Shown here: positions 47,405 through 62,439 of the stretch, in pieces | Numbering within the stretch: position 1 is the stretch's first letter | Layout of the letters: every line of letters begins with the position of its first letter | NCBI RefSeq assembly: GCF_023343835.1 | Contig: NC_064437.1 | Location: 9,575,001-9,639,000 of the forward strand | From: Lagopus muta | Lineage: Eukaryota > Chordata > Aves > Galliformes > Phasianidae | Length of the DNA: 64,000 nt | Direction: 5' to 3' | Notes under the pieces: generated by a model | The model's input: the letters and a program-made list of their open reading frames with translations, nothing else | What the model was told of the DNA's origin: nothing | Database searches by the model: none | Position numbers and translations under genes: made by a program

Positions 47405-48470
47405 CTCTTTCATGTTTACATCTTGTTTATTTATTATACAGCAGATCACAATATTTCAACAGTTTGCATATAAAGAAAAGTAACATTTCAGAGTGCGAGA
47501 GACCTAACGTGCCCAAGCAGAGAAATGTTAATTAACAATATACACAGACAGGAACAGTGCACTTCCCAAAGCTGAGACTCATCTGTGTTCCCAGCTGGAA
47601 GAAAAAAATATATTAAAAAACAGAAACATTATATATTACTGCTTTGTTTAATTTACATCTTGCTTTGCAGAAGCTGCACATAAAAAGATTCATTTCGAGT
47701 TTTCTCTTTTTCCCTCTAAGAAAGTTTCAAGTATAGCAGAGACCTGGGCATTCAGAGCTGGACTCACTGTCCTTTACACACTATGTTTTTAAAAAGCAGC
47801 ATGGGGAAGGCAGCCGCAGCAGTACCTGGTGTCATCCTGAGGGGAAGAACTAAAGCAGACCATTGGTGAGAACCATTTGGGCTCCCAAGAGGAGAACTGT
47901 GGGCATAGGATCAGACCACCCAGGGGGTCCCAGGCTAGTTCTGAGGGCATCCAGCTCCCCGTGTGATGCAACACTGCACTGCCGACCCCCACAAAACCTT
48001 TATACCCATGATTAAGTCCTAATTTAACCCCACACTCCCCGGGATTTCGGGCCAGGACGTTTGTTCTGACAGCCGCAACTGAGAAGAGCGGAACACAGAG
48101 TTGTGGGACATGGATCTCCAGCAGGAGCTCGGCCAGAATCAGCCACCACCATCCCCAGAGCTGCAGGGTGCCAGGACTAGGGAGAAGGTTTTGAAGCCAA
48201 TGCCAAATACAAGCGAGGAGCTCTGGGAACAGATCCCTGCTGCACCAGCCCTCAGCAACAGGAACAGCCCAAGGGACTTCACATAGCCCTGCTCCTCACC
48301 TTCACCCCAGCACGCAGCCGAACCCTGCTCTCACAGCAGAGGCAGGAGGAGAAAATAGTTATCAGCTACAAGCAAGAAGGGCCGGGCTGCTCCCCAATGC
48401 TATTTACAGCAGGAGCTGCTCCGGGGAGTCGCTCAGCAGAGGGGATGCCGAGCGCGCCTGCAGCCCCCGC
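47405..48470 (-). other. KLF17: KLF17 3' UTR
   Basis: The UTR runs about 1.05 kb from the stop codon to a - strand poly(A) signal. Its distal part (47,405-47,800) is strongly AT-rich and unique, like many conserved 3' UTRs, with several TTTAAAAA and TATATTA elements. Confidence 0.65.
47426..47431 (-). terminator. KLF17: KLF17 poly(A) signal AATAAA
   Basis: TTTATT on the + strand gives AATAAA on the - strand, in an overlapping AATAAATAAAC context. It is the most convincing signal downstream of the KLF17 stop codon. Confidence 0.6.
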
Positions 48471-50539
<2,069 letters not shown>

Positions 50540-50780
50540 GGCGGGCCGGGACCGGGCACGGGGCTGGGGGGAGCGCGGCGCGCGGGGCCCGGCTCCGCTC
50601 CGCTCCGCTCCCCGCGGCGGCGGCAGCGCTGCTCTGCGCCGCCCCGCGCCCCTAAGCTGTTAACAGCATGGCTGCGTTCCTATTGGTCCGATTTACATTG
50701 ATGTTGGCCGCTACCGCTTTCCATTGGGAACTGAAGTTGTTAAGCCCCGCCCCCTGCTCTCAGGCCACGCCCGCCTCCTT
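50540..50780 (-). promoter_or_regulatory. KLF17: KLF17 CpG-island promoter with CCAAT and GC boxes
   Basis: CpG-rich sequence covers exons 1-2 and extends upstream. Two CCAAT boxes on the - strand (ATTGG at 50682-50686 and 50723-50727, 41 bases apart) precede a GC box (CCCCGCCCC at 50745-50753) and a CACCC/KLF-type CCACGCCCGCC at 50765-50775. No clear TATA box is seen. The last two could bind SP/KLF proteins, including KLF17 itself; that is inference. Confidence 0.6.
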
Positions 50781-52084
50781 GGGGCTGCCTTCGACGGGTC
50801 CAGACGGAGGGCGGCCGATGAGCCCCGACCCGGAGTGCGCGGTCCCGGCGTGGGTCGCGGAGCCGGGTCCTCAGTTCTGCAGCACCGTCAGTGTCACCGC
50901 ACAGCTGGGTCTGTCCGTGCCCTATCCCACAGAGCGAGTGGAGAGGGTGCCAGCGTGGATCACAGAGCCCAGCGTAGAGGGGCACGTTGAGCCTGACCTA
51001 CACTGGTGTCCACGGACACGAGTGGGAGTGAGCAGGGCCAGCACGGAGGTGTGCTGCAAACCGATGCGTCCACACCGCTCACCTCTTGTAACGGTGAATG
51101 TGAGGCTGCGTCCCCTGTGCGGTGCAATCAGCAGCCCGGAGTGCAGAGCTGCCATCAGGCCGAGCGCAGGGTATGTGTGCGAGCAGAGATAAGCACACCA
51201 GGGGCTGGCAGCCTGCTTGCCTCTCCTCATCGCACCCCACAGCCCCACAAGATATTTGCCTGCTCTCCTGGGGGCCAGCACCACGGCAAGGCCTCCAGCC
51301 GCCCCACCGCAGAGGGTTTAAGTCTGCCGTGCCACTCTGCTCGCCCCACGGAGCCCCAGCACAGTGCCATCCCCACGAGAGCTCCCTGCAGCAGCAAGTA
51401 GGCTGTGACATCCCCATGTGCAGCGTGCCCCACTCCGTGCACCAAGTGGGGATGTGGAACAGAGATGCGGGGCTCTGGGTGGCCACCCAGGGGCTCTGGG
51501 CCTTGGTGTGTATCCCACTGCGAGAGCACTCCACTTGGCCTCCCTCCAGGCAGTACCAGGAATGGCCCGGTTTCTGTTGCGCTTGTCAAGGAGCCATAGT
51601 CCTTATCTCTCCCAGCTTGTCTCCCTGCTTTCTGGGGCTTTCCATCTCAAGATACCTTTCTAAGAACTCGGGCTGCTGCCGTCCTGCTCAGAAGCGAGGA
51701 GTCAATTTGAAAAAAAACACACATAAACACCCGAGGTGCGCACACACACACGCACCGCCGCTGCTGGATCCAAAGCCACCCTACCAGTTGCTTTCATCAC
51801 CGTGCTTTAATTATAAGGGTGGAGCATTGCAATAAATTATTTCGGTAATCCCGTGGAACAACAACGATTCAGATCTTCCCCTTTTACCAAGAATCCCTGC
51901 CCTCATTTCCAGAGCACGCGCTGGGACTCTGCCTGGCACTGCATGCCTGCCACCAATGGCTGTGGTAGTGTCGCCCGACGGGTTGAAGTGTATGGGTGCC
52001 ACATCCTTCCCCTGAAAAAGTCACAGTCTGAGTGGGGAAAGGCTCAAGGTGTGTGGGCACCCTGCTGGCCTGGCCCCCACAGTG

Positions 52085-52260
52085 TCTTGTTGAAGTCACC
52101 AGCTAATCCCATTATTTGTTTCTCATCCAAATAATAATTAATAGCGAGGCAGTTCCTGCCCAAAACTTTTATAGATAAGTGAGAGCAGATGCCACAGGAG
52201 ATAAGTTCTCATCCCACTTGGCTTTCCCCTTTTCCAGGCACTTTTCACAGCTTATTCCAG
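52085..52260. promoter_or_regulatory. Candidate KLF17 upstream enhancer with paired GATA sites
   Basis: This AT-rich island about 1.6 kb upstream of the KLF17 promoter holds ATAATAATTAATAGCG near 52129. Two identical AGATAAGT sites follow at 52173-52180 and 52199-52206, in the same orientation and 26 bases apart. AGATAAG is the preferred GATA1-family core. Function is inferred from motifs only. Confidence 0.4.
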
Positions 52261-52974
52261 GAGAGGCATCACCAGTAGATAGGAGTCCCTTTTACAGACA
52301 ATGTTTCTTGTAGATGTGGGGAAATCCTAATGCTTCCTAATTGCTTATAGAAGGGCAGCATGGAGGGGCAGCACTCCCAGCACTGTGTGGGGAGCACGGC
52401 AGAACTTGGTGCACCGGGAGCCCCAGTGGATGTGAATGGGCTCAGCCGGAGTCTGACGGCACGCATGCAGCCCGCTGTTGACAGAAGCCCATTTAGGAAA
52501 CACAGATTATCTCCCGCTCCTCTGCAGCAGACTGTAAAGTAGATGGCATCAGACAAGATCAAACAGCAGCTCAGCGGGAGAGCAAACAGTGGGAGGGAAG
52601 GGCTGTGCGCCACGGCGGTGGCCCAAGAGGAAAGGGTTAATGGTTATCCTGCATGTTCGTAGGTGCTGGGGTGTGCGCTGCTGTGGGTGGCATTGGTTCC
52701 CTGTGTCCCTTCTCCTCTGGGGAACTTCAGAGCTCCTATAGCATTGGCCATATCATCACAGCCCAGAGAGATTTGGCTGCAGTGGGTGACACAGCTGGAG
52801 CCCCAGGGGGGTCCGGCAGGGTGGTGCCGCAGGGATGCACCGCAGGCTGGAGGGACACCTGGGGGCATGGAGTGGGGTGACACTACCAGTCCATCTCTGC
52901 CTAGAGCTGGCTCATGTGGGGAAGGGTCCAGGAAGGAGACCGCAGACCTCCCTCCATCTCCTCCAAGCCCCTTC

Positions 52975-53120
52975 CCCTCCTGGAAAGAAAAGAGGAACTG
53001 AAAATGAAATTAAAGCATAATTCAATCCGGAGCGGGTCCAGAATAAAGTCATCTGCTCTTATCGTGCGCTGGCAGGCTCTTCCCGCTCGGCAACAACACA
53101 ATGTTATCAGGGCACAGAGG
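52975..53120. promoter_or_regulatory. Putative conserved non-coding element upstream of KLF17
   Basis: Unique sequence with AAATTAAAGCATAATTC, a - strand GATAAG (CTTATC near 53057) and TGTTATCAGG near 53103 stands out from the G/C-rich surroundings. No frame is supported. Confidence 0.33.
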
Positions 53121-54419
53121 GCAGATTCGTTTGCACCGGCCAAGCGAGCTGCTGTGTCCGCCCTGCCTGCCCCGAGCCCGGGGAGCACCGGGACGCACGG
53201 ATGGGGCTGAGGGCTGCAGAGGGCAGCAGCACCCCGACACAATGGCTGCGGGTCCCCTTGGATGGGCCTGCCGGCTCAGGTCCCTCCTGGTGGATATCCA
53301 GCGCTGCATAGGGACGGCAGTCAGGAGTGATGTCAGATGAGGAGAACACACATGCCCCTGTCTCCCATGAGTGTTCCCAGGTGCCAGCGCACCCTGAGGA
53401 GTGGCACAGCCACCTGTCCTGTGCTTTGCCATGTCACACAGAGCAGGCAGAGCTGGGTGTCCCATGCTCTCATCATACACTTCACCATGGACCACATCCC
53501 GCATCCCACTTTGATCTCCGCCCGAGCCCTGGCTGTGCCCTCGCTGCTGGGGCTGCCGGCCGGGCTGTTATGGGGCCAGCACAGCCTTCTGAGTCTTTCT
53601 TTATATACCCCTGTTATTTTTAACTCTGCCTACGCAAATCCCAAATCCGGAATGAGCAGCGGCCTGGGGCCAAGGGGAAATGGACATGGTGCAAATTTCC
53701 TGCCCTTTTTACCTCTCTTCCTCTATAACACACAGCAACGTTTTTCCTCCACTGCTTAACTTTCACTGGTACAGGAAAGCTGAAAGCACCGTGCCCGCGG
53801 GGGTGAGCATTGTGATGGATGGGGTCTTCCCCCGTTGGGTACATGTTGCACCTGGAGATGCTGGAAGGTGCCCCGAATCACAGTGCACCACAGCCCTCAT
53901 GGGTGATGCCACAAGCTGGAGATGTCCTTCAAAGAATCCAATCTCAGCCGTTCTCCCATGAGCAGCCTCCATCCCTCATCTCTTGTTAGTCCTAAAAGGG
54001 ATTCAGCCTCCAATTAACTCCATCTCACAGCGGGTTGGTACAACCTCCCTTTCCCATACACACATTAAACCAGGGAAAGTACCAGAGCCCATCCCTGTGC
54101 TCATCCACCCTCCTCCACACAGGGACATGGTGTTTCACAGCCCAGCTCCGCACAGGTGTGGCTGTGTTGCATGGGGCACATCAGTGGCAGTGGAGGGGAA
54201 TGGCAGGTGCTGAGTGGAAGGAGCCCCCTGTTACCATGTAGCATTGCAATGCACAACAAAAGGATGGATTTTTTTTTTTCCTTGTCCCAGCCCATGTACT
54301 GCACTGCTGAGCCCAGCTCCTGGGAATGCTCTCTTGTTGGAAATATCCAAATGGGAATACAAGCTGCCTGAGCCCAAGCCCAATTCCTCCCTTTGTTCTG
54401 GGGCTCTGGCAGTGAAGGG

Positions 54420-54530
54420 GTTAGCAGCGGGGCGACAGGAACTTGCCTTCTCTTTAATTGACCTCCGATGATGAAACAATCAAGCAAACAATTTAGAAAT
54501 GTGCATCCAATGAGATCATCAGGAAAACTT
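54420..54530. promoter_or_regulatory. Putative short conserved non-coding element
   Basis: An island with CTTTAATTGACC, GATGATGAAACAATCAAGC and CCAATGAGATCATC is unlike its G/C-rich flanks. The evidence is composition only. Confidence 0.3.
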
Positions 54531-57500
54531 CTCCGGGAAGGAGCCCGGGGAAAGGAACGTGGCGATAATCCACCTGCTCCTGGCAGGGTGTGCTGGGCAG
54601 GGGCGAGTGCAGGTGCTACCGCTGTCTGTCACTTTGTTCAGGCTGTCCCTACGGCCTCTGGGCCCAAAGCCAGGCTGGTTCTTGCCCTCTCCCATGAGGC
54701 ACCCATCCTCCATGTCCCCAAGACCCCACAGGCTGCTCGGGGCTCGTTTTTTCCCCTGCCAGCACCAAGCACTCCTGCAGCACAATTCTCAGAGCGGGCT
54801 GGAGGTGGTGCAGCCACCCCAACGGGCACTTCTAGGATGGGACCCCTCAGAGGGAATCCTCTCACGGCATGGGAGATTCCCACGTGCCCTTCCCCCTCTG
54901 CCCCAAGGCCCAGGGCTGGCACTGCTCCCTGCCTGGCCCCAGTTTCCCTAACCCTGGCCCAGGAGAAGGCTTTGCACACAGCAGGGGCTAATGCTGGCCC
55001 CAAGGGTTTCCCTTCAGCACACTCTGCCACCAGGGTGGTTTTGAAGACAATCTTAGCCCAAGCCTTCCTTCCTTGGCTGCCAGTGATCTGGTGCCGAGCT
55101 GCTGTGTTTGTGTTGTGTGTGCGTGTGCGTATCTCCAAACCGCAACAAATATTTCGTACTCGTTTTCTTTCTTTTTTTTTTTTTCCTCCCTCAGTGCCTT
55201 TTGGCTGTGGTATTTAAATAGTAGGTGTGGTCCCGGCGCTGTGTGCCAAAACCAACACGAGTTGTGGAGCAGATAACCCTGCGAGCAAATGCGGCAGCAG
55301 CAAAACCACGCCGGGGCAGGCAGCGGTGCTGGGGCGGACACGAAGCACGGGGCAAGCTGCACAGGGACAGCAGCCACTCGTAGTGCCCCTGTCCCCTGCC
55401 CCAACGCCTGGCCAATGGGGTTAGAGAATCCCTTCCAGTGCTGGAAGAAAGGCTTCACAAAGAAACTTTCTTTCTCACAAATGGAAAGCCCTGAGATACA
55501 GTGAGCCAAAAACCCTGACATACGCCTCGTGTCATGCTTCACAGTGTGAGTCACCCAAAGCACAGCCTGCTGCTGCCCTGCCCTGCTCGTGCTGACTGTG
55601 CTGGTGTGAACAGGGGACGGAGGCAACTCCAGTGTTCTTGGTCCAAAGATAGGCAGAGAGAAATCTGGGCAAAAGGGGATGAAGAGGAGGGGTTTCTGTG
55701 CAGTGCACCTGCAGGCAGCCCAGCCACAACGTATGCAAGGGAAGCATGAGATCCCCATGGTCTGCGCAAGATCTGGGCGTTGTGTGTAGGGATGGAGAGG
55801 GGTTGCCTCAAAGCGCTCATCAATCTTCAAAGCTTCCAGACACAAAGTCCCCAGAAAGCCCTGGAGCTCACCCACACTTGTGCCAGGTCCCACGTTGCCC
55901 ACATTGGTTACTGGCATCTCTGGGCAGAGTTCACAGCCAAAAAGATGGAGGGAGATCCTTATCTCAGCCTTCAATCCCAGAGCTTCCTCTGGGGCTGGAG
56001 AGTGGCAGGGTTCCTCCAGGAGAAGCTCTCGCAAGGCTTTCCTCTGAGGGGGACCCACTTGCCAGCACTTGCAGTTCACTGTGAGCAGGCCGCCCATGTG
56101 GGGGAGGGTTAGAGGAAAGCCGGTGCTTTCCCACCCCCAGCAAACACTCTCAGCTCTCCTCCTCACTCTGTGTGTGGCCCAGGTGGAGGAACACCCGCTT
56201 TCTCCTGCCTTAACCTCACACCCCGTGGAAAGCAGGCAGTGGGGAATCGCCATCCTTCCAATGTGGTCCCAAAGCCGACAACCACTCCAGGGCCAGGGGT
56301 CATCCCACTACTGGGGGCGAAGCCAGGATACGGGAGTTTTTCTCCCTATTCCATTCTAAAGGGAACATCCATGTGTGTGCAACACTCCCCATGGTAGCGT
56401 AACCCCAAAGGGGCTGAGGGCACTATAGAGGACACGAACCCTCCTTGCTCCCCAGAATGCCGTGCCCTGGGGCTGCCTGTGCAATGGAGCCATGGAGCAC
56501 CATTCCCTGGTCTCAGCGTGTGTTCAGGCTACAGGCTAACAGCTCCAAACCCAAATTCTGCCTCCAGCCCCAGCCATTTTTCCCAGCCCTGGTCTCCCCA
56601 ATACCTCCCATATGCCAATGAAGGGCTTGGCATAGCTGCTGCATCCCATGGCTTCTCCAGGAACCCAGGACCTCTCGGTGCCACTGGCACGTGTCCCACC
56701 TTGGAAAGGAAAATAAGGTTCGGATGTTACCTCCCTGATCAGGAGAGGAAAATTCTTTCCAGCAAAACATGCTTTTAGTCCCTCACCGAGTGTGGCTGAC
56801 ATTGGGTTCCCCAGATTTCCAGCCAAACAGGGAATTTTCCACCGACATCAAAGCACAGCAAAGTGGTTTTGTGGGGATGCACAGTGTGGCTGTGTGCTGG
56901 CACTCCTGCCCATGTGCCTCCTTGTTTTGGAAAGTGGCCGTGACTATGAGCGACCACATGGGACACAGAGGTCTCCCACTCCCCTCCTGCCTTCCCTACA
57001 ATGTAGGGTGCACCTGGGGGGCTTTTTCCACACCTCCCTTCCAGAGATGTCAGAAGGATGAGATCTGACTGAGCTCATGACACACATGAAGTGGAACATG
57101 GCCAAGTTTGGAGGTGGAGAAGAGGGGTTCTCAGGGAGATCTTTGGACAGGTAAGGTCACGCTGTCCCCGCCTCTGCCCCCCATGCACAGCCCCACATCT
57201 CTTCTTCCATTCTGAGCTAGGGACTGGTGCAGTTGGGGCCACGGAACAGCACGGGTTTCCCAAATCAGCAGGGCAGCAACATCACTCCAAGCTGTCAGGA
57301 TGTAGGGAGCCCAATTTCTCCTACACTGGCTCAAATTTGGGTTTGACCTGCACCATCTCTTCCTGTGCAAAGAGGGCCACAACAGACGTGAGGGGACTTG
57401 GGGGTACGCTGACACTGGGGGGTAGCGGGGCTCTCCGATCACTCTCCGGCCTTAGGAGGGAGATTTCTCTCCGAGATCCTCCGGGAGCGTCTTTTGTGGA

Positions 57501-57639
57501 TGCGCCTTCCCGTTAGCGCAATCTGATGCATTTCAAAGCCGCCTGCCCTGGGGACATTAGCGTCAGGATGGGGGACGTGGGGGCAGCCCAGCCGGGGACA
57601 GAGCTGGGGATGGCAGGAGTCACCTCCGGGAATCGGCAC

Positions 57640-58015
57640 TTTCAACAAATGGGTTCATTTGCGGGAACGCAGCGGCTGCTGGAGCATCAATGGGCAGATT
57701 AAGGGGCCGCTCCAGCCGCCCGGGAACCTTTTGGTCTGCGGCCAGGTCTCCTTCCACCGAGGCTGATTTGGGGATTCTCTCTCCTCCGAGTCCACAATTG
57801 CAGGATCATTTGCATGTAGAATGCGAGCTGGGCCCTTTAGCAGCTCGTCTGCGCCTGATAGCGGGGCCGGGGGAGCAGCGGGCACTAAACTCGCTAATGC
57901 AATCAGAGACCTCTGCACATCAAAGCTCCCGGGCCCTTATAGCAGCAAAGCTCCCCTCGGCCGCCTTTCATCAGTGCCCGGGCGGCTGTCACCCGCATCT
58001 CGGGCATCCTGCAGG
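57640..58015. promoter_or_regulatory. Putative conserved non-coding element upstream of KLF17
   Basis: Unique, non-repetitive sequence includes ATTTGCATG (octamer-like, near 57808), CGCTAATGCAATC near 57892, GCAGATTAAGG near 57694 and CTTATAGC near 57937. It is mixed in composition rather than AT-rich. Coding potential is not evident. Confidence 0.32.
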
Positions 58016-58091
58016 TGAGGGTCCTGCCCCATGGATGCCCTCAAACCCCTAACCCCAACCCATGCTCACCTGGGCATGGTGCAGGGAAGGT

Positions 58092-58117
58092 GCACACACA
58101 CACACACATATATACAC
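58092..58117. repeat. (CA)n microsatellite
   Basis: A short CA repeat grades into TATATACAC. Confidence 0.85.
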
Positions 58118-59068
58118 TGCAATTAGCATGCAGGACTAATAACCACATCCGAAAGGAAACTGGCTGGGGCAGCACTGGACCGCATTCCTCGTGCTAGGGA
58201 GCGGCACTGTCCTCACCACCTCTGCGAGGTGTCCCTAGGGAAAGGACTGGTGCCCTAGTGCCACATTCCGACAGAGACAGCTGCCTAACGGGGTGTCAAG
58301 CTGGACTGGATGGATGGTTGGCATGATGGGATGGCCAGTTTGCGGCTGCTGCATCCCTGAGGCATGCCCTGGGAACTGCCAGCATCTCCTCCTCTTGGGA
58401 AAGTGCTTTTCTCCTTGCTCACCATCCCTGCGTCCCACCGAACACTTTCCCCAGGCATGGGTAGGACAGTGCCCCACGGTCCCAGATTACACTGCACTGT
58501 TCCCACGAGCAGCACAGAGCTGAGCCATGCCCACATCCAAAGCCGGGTGCTCACACTGCAGGCTGGTGGCCCTACAGACCCCATATCCTTGCTGGGTCAC
58601 TCTATAATCCTTGCCATAGGCAGTGGCTGGAGACCAGACTTCGGCATGATCTCCTGATGCCCACCTGCAAATGTGACCCAGCTCAATGTGCAGGGGAGCA
58701 CCTGTGTGTAGCTCGTGGGTGCTGGCTGCTGTGCCTCGGCGCCGTCTGGGCGCTGTCCTGTGGTTCCTGATCACCAGTCACCTCTCACAGCAAACACAGC
58801 TGCTGCTCCATCCTTTGCCATGGTGCCGGTGCCTGTTATATGGTCTGATGTGTATGCAGTGTGCAGGTAAGCACAGCAATCCTGGAGCACTCATGTCAGA
58901 AGGATCCAGCACCCCACGGCCTGCAAGGAGCAGGAGGCAGAAACCAGGTGCCCTATGCTGCCTGCTCTGTGCATGATGGGGAGCCCTTGAGGATGGGATT
59001 TTGCCATGCTTGTGGCTTCTAGGTGCTGGGCAAGTCACAGGTCCCACCCCAGCAGGGAAAGCTGGTGG

Positions 59069-59102
59069 TGACTCACTGCCCTCACTGCCCTCACTGCCCC
59101 TG
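59069..59102. repeat. Short tandem repeat, unit CACTGCCCT
   Basis: A nine-base unit is repeated three times directly after a TGACTCA motif at 59069-59075. Confidence 0.7.
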
Positions 59103-59734
59103 CCCACAAGTCTCTCCATCCTTCTGCTCCCACCAGTGCACCCCAGAGGAGATGAGCATCTGTGGGACAGTGGGATTCTGTTCATGGCTGTTCCTGTCCC
59201 CAAGGCAGTGCTGGGGCTGAGCTGGTATTGGTATGGTGGTGGGACATGTCCCTAACAGGGTGCTCCCTCAGTCCTGTCATAGCCTTGTATTCAGCCTGCA
59301 ATGGAATGGGCATCACACCTTCTGGTGGGGTGTGAATGTCTGCTCTGGGTGGGTTCCAAAAATGGGAGCATTTCCAAGGGATTATTCACATGGAGGGGGG
59401 ACGTGGGGCAACCAACACTGTGGGGTGACTGCAGAAATCCCAAAAGCAAATACAATTGAGCAGCAAGCAGCTGTACAGGACAGGGAACACCCCCAGCAGC
59501 AGATTTGGGGCTAGAGGAGCTCAGCTCCCATGGGTCGCATCAATCAGTGTTCACATTTGAGGACCCCAAAAGCTGGGATCCGGCAAGCAGGGCTGAGTGA
59601 CAGGCTTGGGGATGTTTGCTATCTGCTTGCATTTTTGGGGATTTCCCTGCAGCCCTCCTGGGGGCTGAATAAAGTGAGGGGCAGAACAGAGGGATCAAAG
59701 GGGAGGGCTGAAAGGAGCTCCTCGTGAGTTGTGG

Positions 59735-59950
59735 GTCATTATCTGTTATTAACATCTGTAATCTCCCGGAGAGCAAACTGAGATTTACAGCCTGTTATTA
59801 GGCTGTTACTCAACCTGTTGTGCAATAGCTTCATTTGAAGAAAAAAAAAAAAGGAAAGAAAAAAAAAGGAATGTGATTAATAGCCTGCTAATAAGGGGGA
59901 AATCTCTCCTGTTTCATTCAAACAGACTCCAAGAAGATTCCAAGAAGGCA
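59735..59950. promoter_or_regulatory. Putative conserved non-coding element with an A-rich interruption
   Basis: AT-rich unique sequence contains CATTATCTGTTATTAAC, CCTGTTATTAGGCTG and GTGATTAATAGCCTGC, with a poly-purine tract at 59839-59872 in the middle. The two halves look like one element split by A-rich sequence. Confidence 0.35.
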
Positions 59951-60544
59951 TGAGCTCTCAGCCCATGTTCCCAGGTTGGATGCTGGACCCCCTCCCCCTC
60001 TCGGCACCTGATGCCTTGCAGGCATCACTGGATGGGAGGCACAGGCAGCAGCAGGCACAGATCGCCCCTTCAAGCTGCTGGGACTCAGAGGCTTCAGAGT
60101 GTCGCTGCTGACCCTTTCAGCTCTGGTTCCAGGTGAGAGGGGTCCCAGTGGTCCCTTGCCATCCCCATGGTCGCTATCTAGAAGATGTGGAAACTCTGAG
60201 TCACCCCCTTTCTTATCCCAGCGTCTCACCTTTTGTTTCATAGTGACTTGTACCTGACTCATTTTGACCCTGCAGCTTCCTGCGCTCCGGGCTTTCGCTG
60301 CTCATGGACACCCAGATCCCCACTACAGTTTCATCTCATGCTTTTCACCCTGATTTTCAGGCACCTGAACTGGGAGGTAACCCAGGGCTCCACCGCATGC
60401 TACCTCACTGTTGTGGTGCTGGGGATGCTCTCAGCACCATGCTGTCTGAGTCCCTCTTCCCCCAGGCTCTTCACTCCCCAAATCATCCTTTGCTAGAATG
60501 GGGTCAAGCAAGTGAACATCTCACAATCATTTCCCCCAGTATTT

Positions 60545-60665
60545 CATAGAATCATTAGATTTGGAGAAGACTGCTAAGATCACCTTGTCCAACCCCAACC
60601 CATCACCACTGTGCCCACTAAATATGTCCATCAGTGCCCTCTGGACCCCTAGGATGTGGCCCCAA
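60545..60665 (-). mobile_element. CR1 LINE 3'-end scrap
   Basis: The + strand begins CATAGAATCATTAGATTTGG and continues with AAGATCACCTTGTCCAACC, a diverged reverse complement of a CR1 3' end. About 100-120 bases are recognisable. Confidence 0.65.
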
Positions 60666-62439
60666 CCCAGGAGACAGCCTTCAGCACAGACATTTGAGAA
60701 GGGGAAGATGCCAATAAACTCCTGGTGTTTCGCAGCCTGAATTTGGCCTCTGCCGCTGATTGCATTGATGGCCTTGAGCAGCCCGATTTTAACCTGATGA
60801 CTGCACAGTGTGGTTAATTGGATTGCAGCTGCCCTACTGCTGTCTCTGCTGGCAGCCCAGGTCCTGCCCCATGCTCCTGGGATGTTCCAGGAAAGACGCA
60901 CCCACCTCTCTACAGCCTTTTTCTCTCTGTGAAGCGTTAAATCCCCTGGCTGTTTCCTCCAGGACCCTGCCCAGAGGGACTCACGCAGGTGCACTTGAAG
61001 GGCAGGGCTCCACGGTGTTGCTGTGCTCTGCTCCTTGGGGTGTTTTCCATCCCTGGCTGGAGGCGCCATCACACATCAATACTGGTGCTCCAGGGCTTCC
61101 TGCTGGTCTCAAAGGCTGTCCTATGCCCATCCTGCTGTGTTCTATGCAGGCTGGAAGCTGGGAAGCTGTGTCACCTCCAAATGGATACTGGGAGGATTGG
61201 GCCCTTCATGATCCCAGTGGCATGAGGTGTGCTTGGAATAAATGGTGGCTGGAGAGAGCTGGGAACAGGATCTGGAGACTGGTGGGGCCATGGGCACCAG
61301 GGCAAGGGCGTGTTCTGAAGCTGGTGTCCTCCCTCCCCACACCTCACCACTCTACAAGCCCAGAGGGTTTGGTTCAGCCACCAGGGACCCCCAATGGATC
61401 TGCCACCGCCACTCAGTCCCCCAGCAGTCGGCGTGGGTGGCCACTCTGTGCCATGCAGTTGCTCAATGCAGCAGAGGAGGACAAGCTCAACCCATCCCAG
61501 CGACCCACGCACATAATGAGGCCCAGTGCCGCCTCGTCAGCAGAGCACTCACAGCCCACTGAGCATGGCTGCATGGCCTGGCGCACGCGGCACGGCAGCC
61601 ACACAGCGCTGGCAGGCCCGGCCCTGCCTGCCGCTCACGTGGCCCGGTGGCCCAGCTGCATTTTCCACATTCCTCCCACCTCTGAGTCACTGAGATGGCC
61701 CTTGCCAAAGCCTTCGCCCAGCCTTGGCCATGCCAGCATCCCCATGTGGCTCCATGCCTTGGGTCAGGGAAGGGATCCTGCTACCCCATGGAATAGACCT
61801 TCGCCCCACAGCCATGCATGCCAAGAGCCTTGTGGGGAACAAGGGAGCTCCCTTAGCCCTGAGCAGCCTGGGGATGGGGTTTGCACCCTCTGCCATCCTT
61901 GCTGCCACTTTCTGCCTTGGCTCACAGCACCTGACTCTTTCGAAGAGCACGGCGGTGCTGCCAGCAACCTCACCCTGCTGGGAGCCAGCCCAGCCCCGCT
62001 TGGGGCCACCTGCATCCTTAATTCATTCCCATAGGCTGCAGGCTCAGCCCCTGGCAGTGGGGCTGGGTGAGTGCTTGTGGTCATGCACGATGTGCACGAA
62101 TGGTGGCCTCAGAGAGGAGGAGCGGAGAGAGCAGATGCCTGAAAGGGGTCACAAGGGAGATGGGGATGTTCCCAGAGCTCTGCCCTGTTCTGATGCCACA
62201 GCTCTGCCTTGTGCCCTGACTGAGGGCTGGGGGATCTCCCTCAAGCCAGCATGGTGCCTGGGGCACTCCATTACATGCTCCTGCAGCTCTTTCCCACCAC
62301 TTGTCCAAATCTGCCCTGCAAACCTACACAGTCATTGTTGAGGCCTGGCATGGCACTGGGACCCCTCAAGCATGAGAGCAACTCCCACCTGACTGCCCTG
62401 TATGGAGCACACTGGGGTAAGAGATGCACAGGGGACATG

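Noticed and set aside
54988..56253. 421-codon - strand frame upstream of KLF17
   Set aside because: It has mixed composition with a Lys run translated from a poly(T) tract and no recognisable domain. A transcript or a conserved protein match would be needed to revive it.
60808..62034. 408-codon + strand frame
   Set aside because: Composition follows local G/C bias, there is no domain or codon signature, and it overlaps other long frames on both strands. It is probably stop-poor intergenic DNA.
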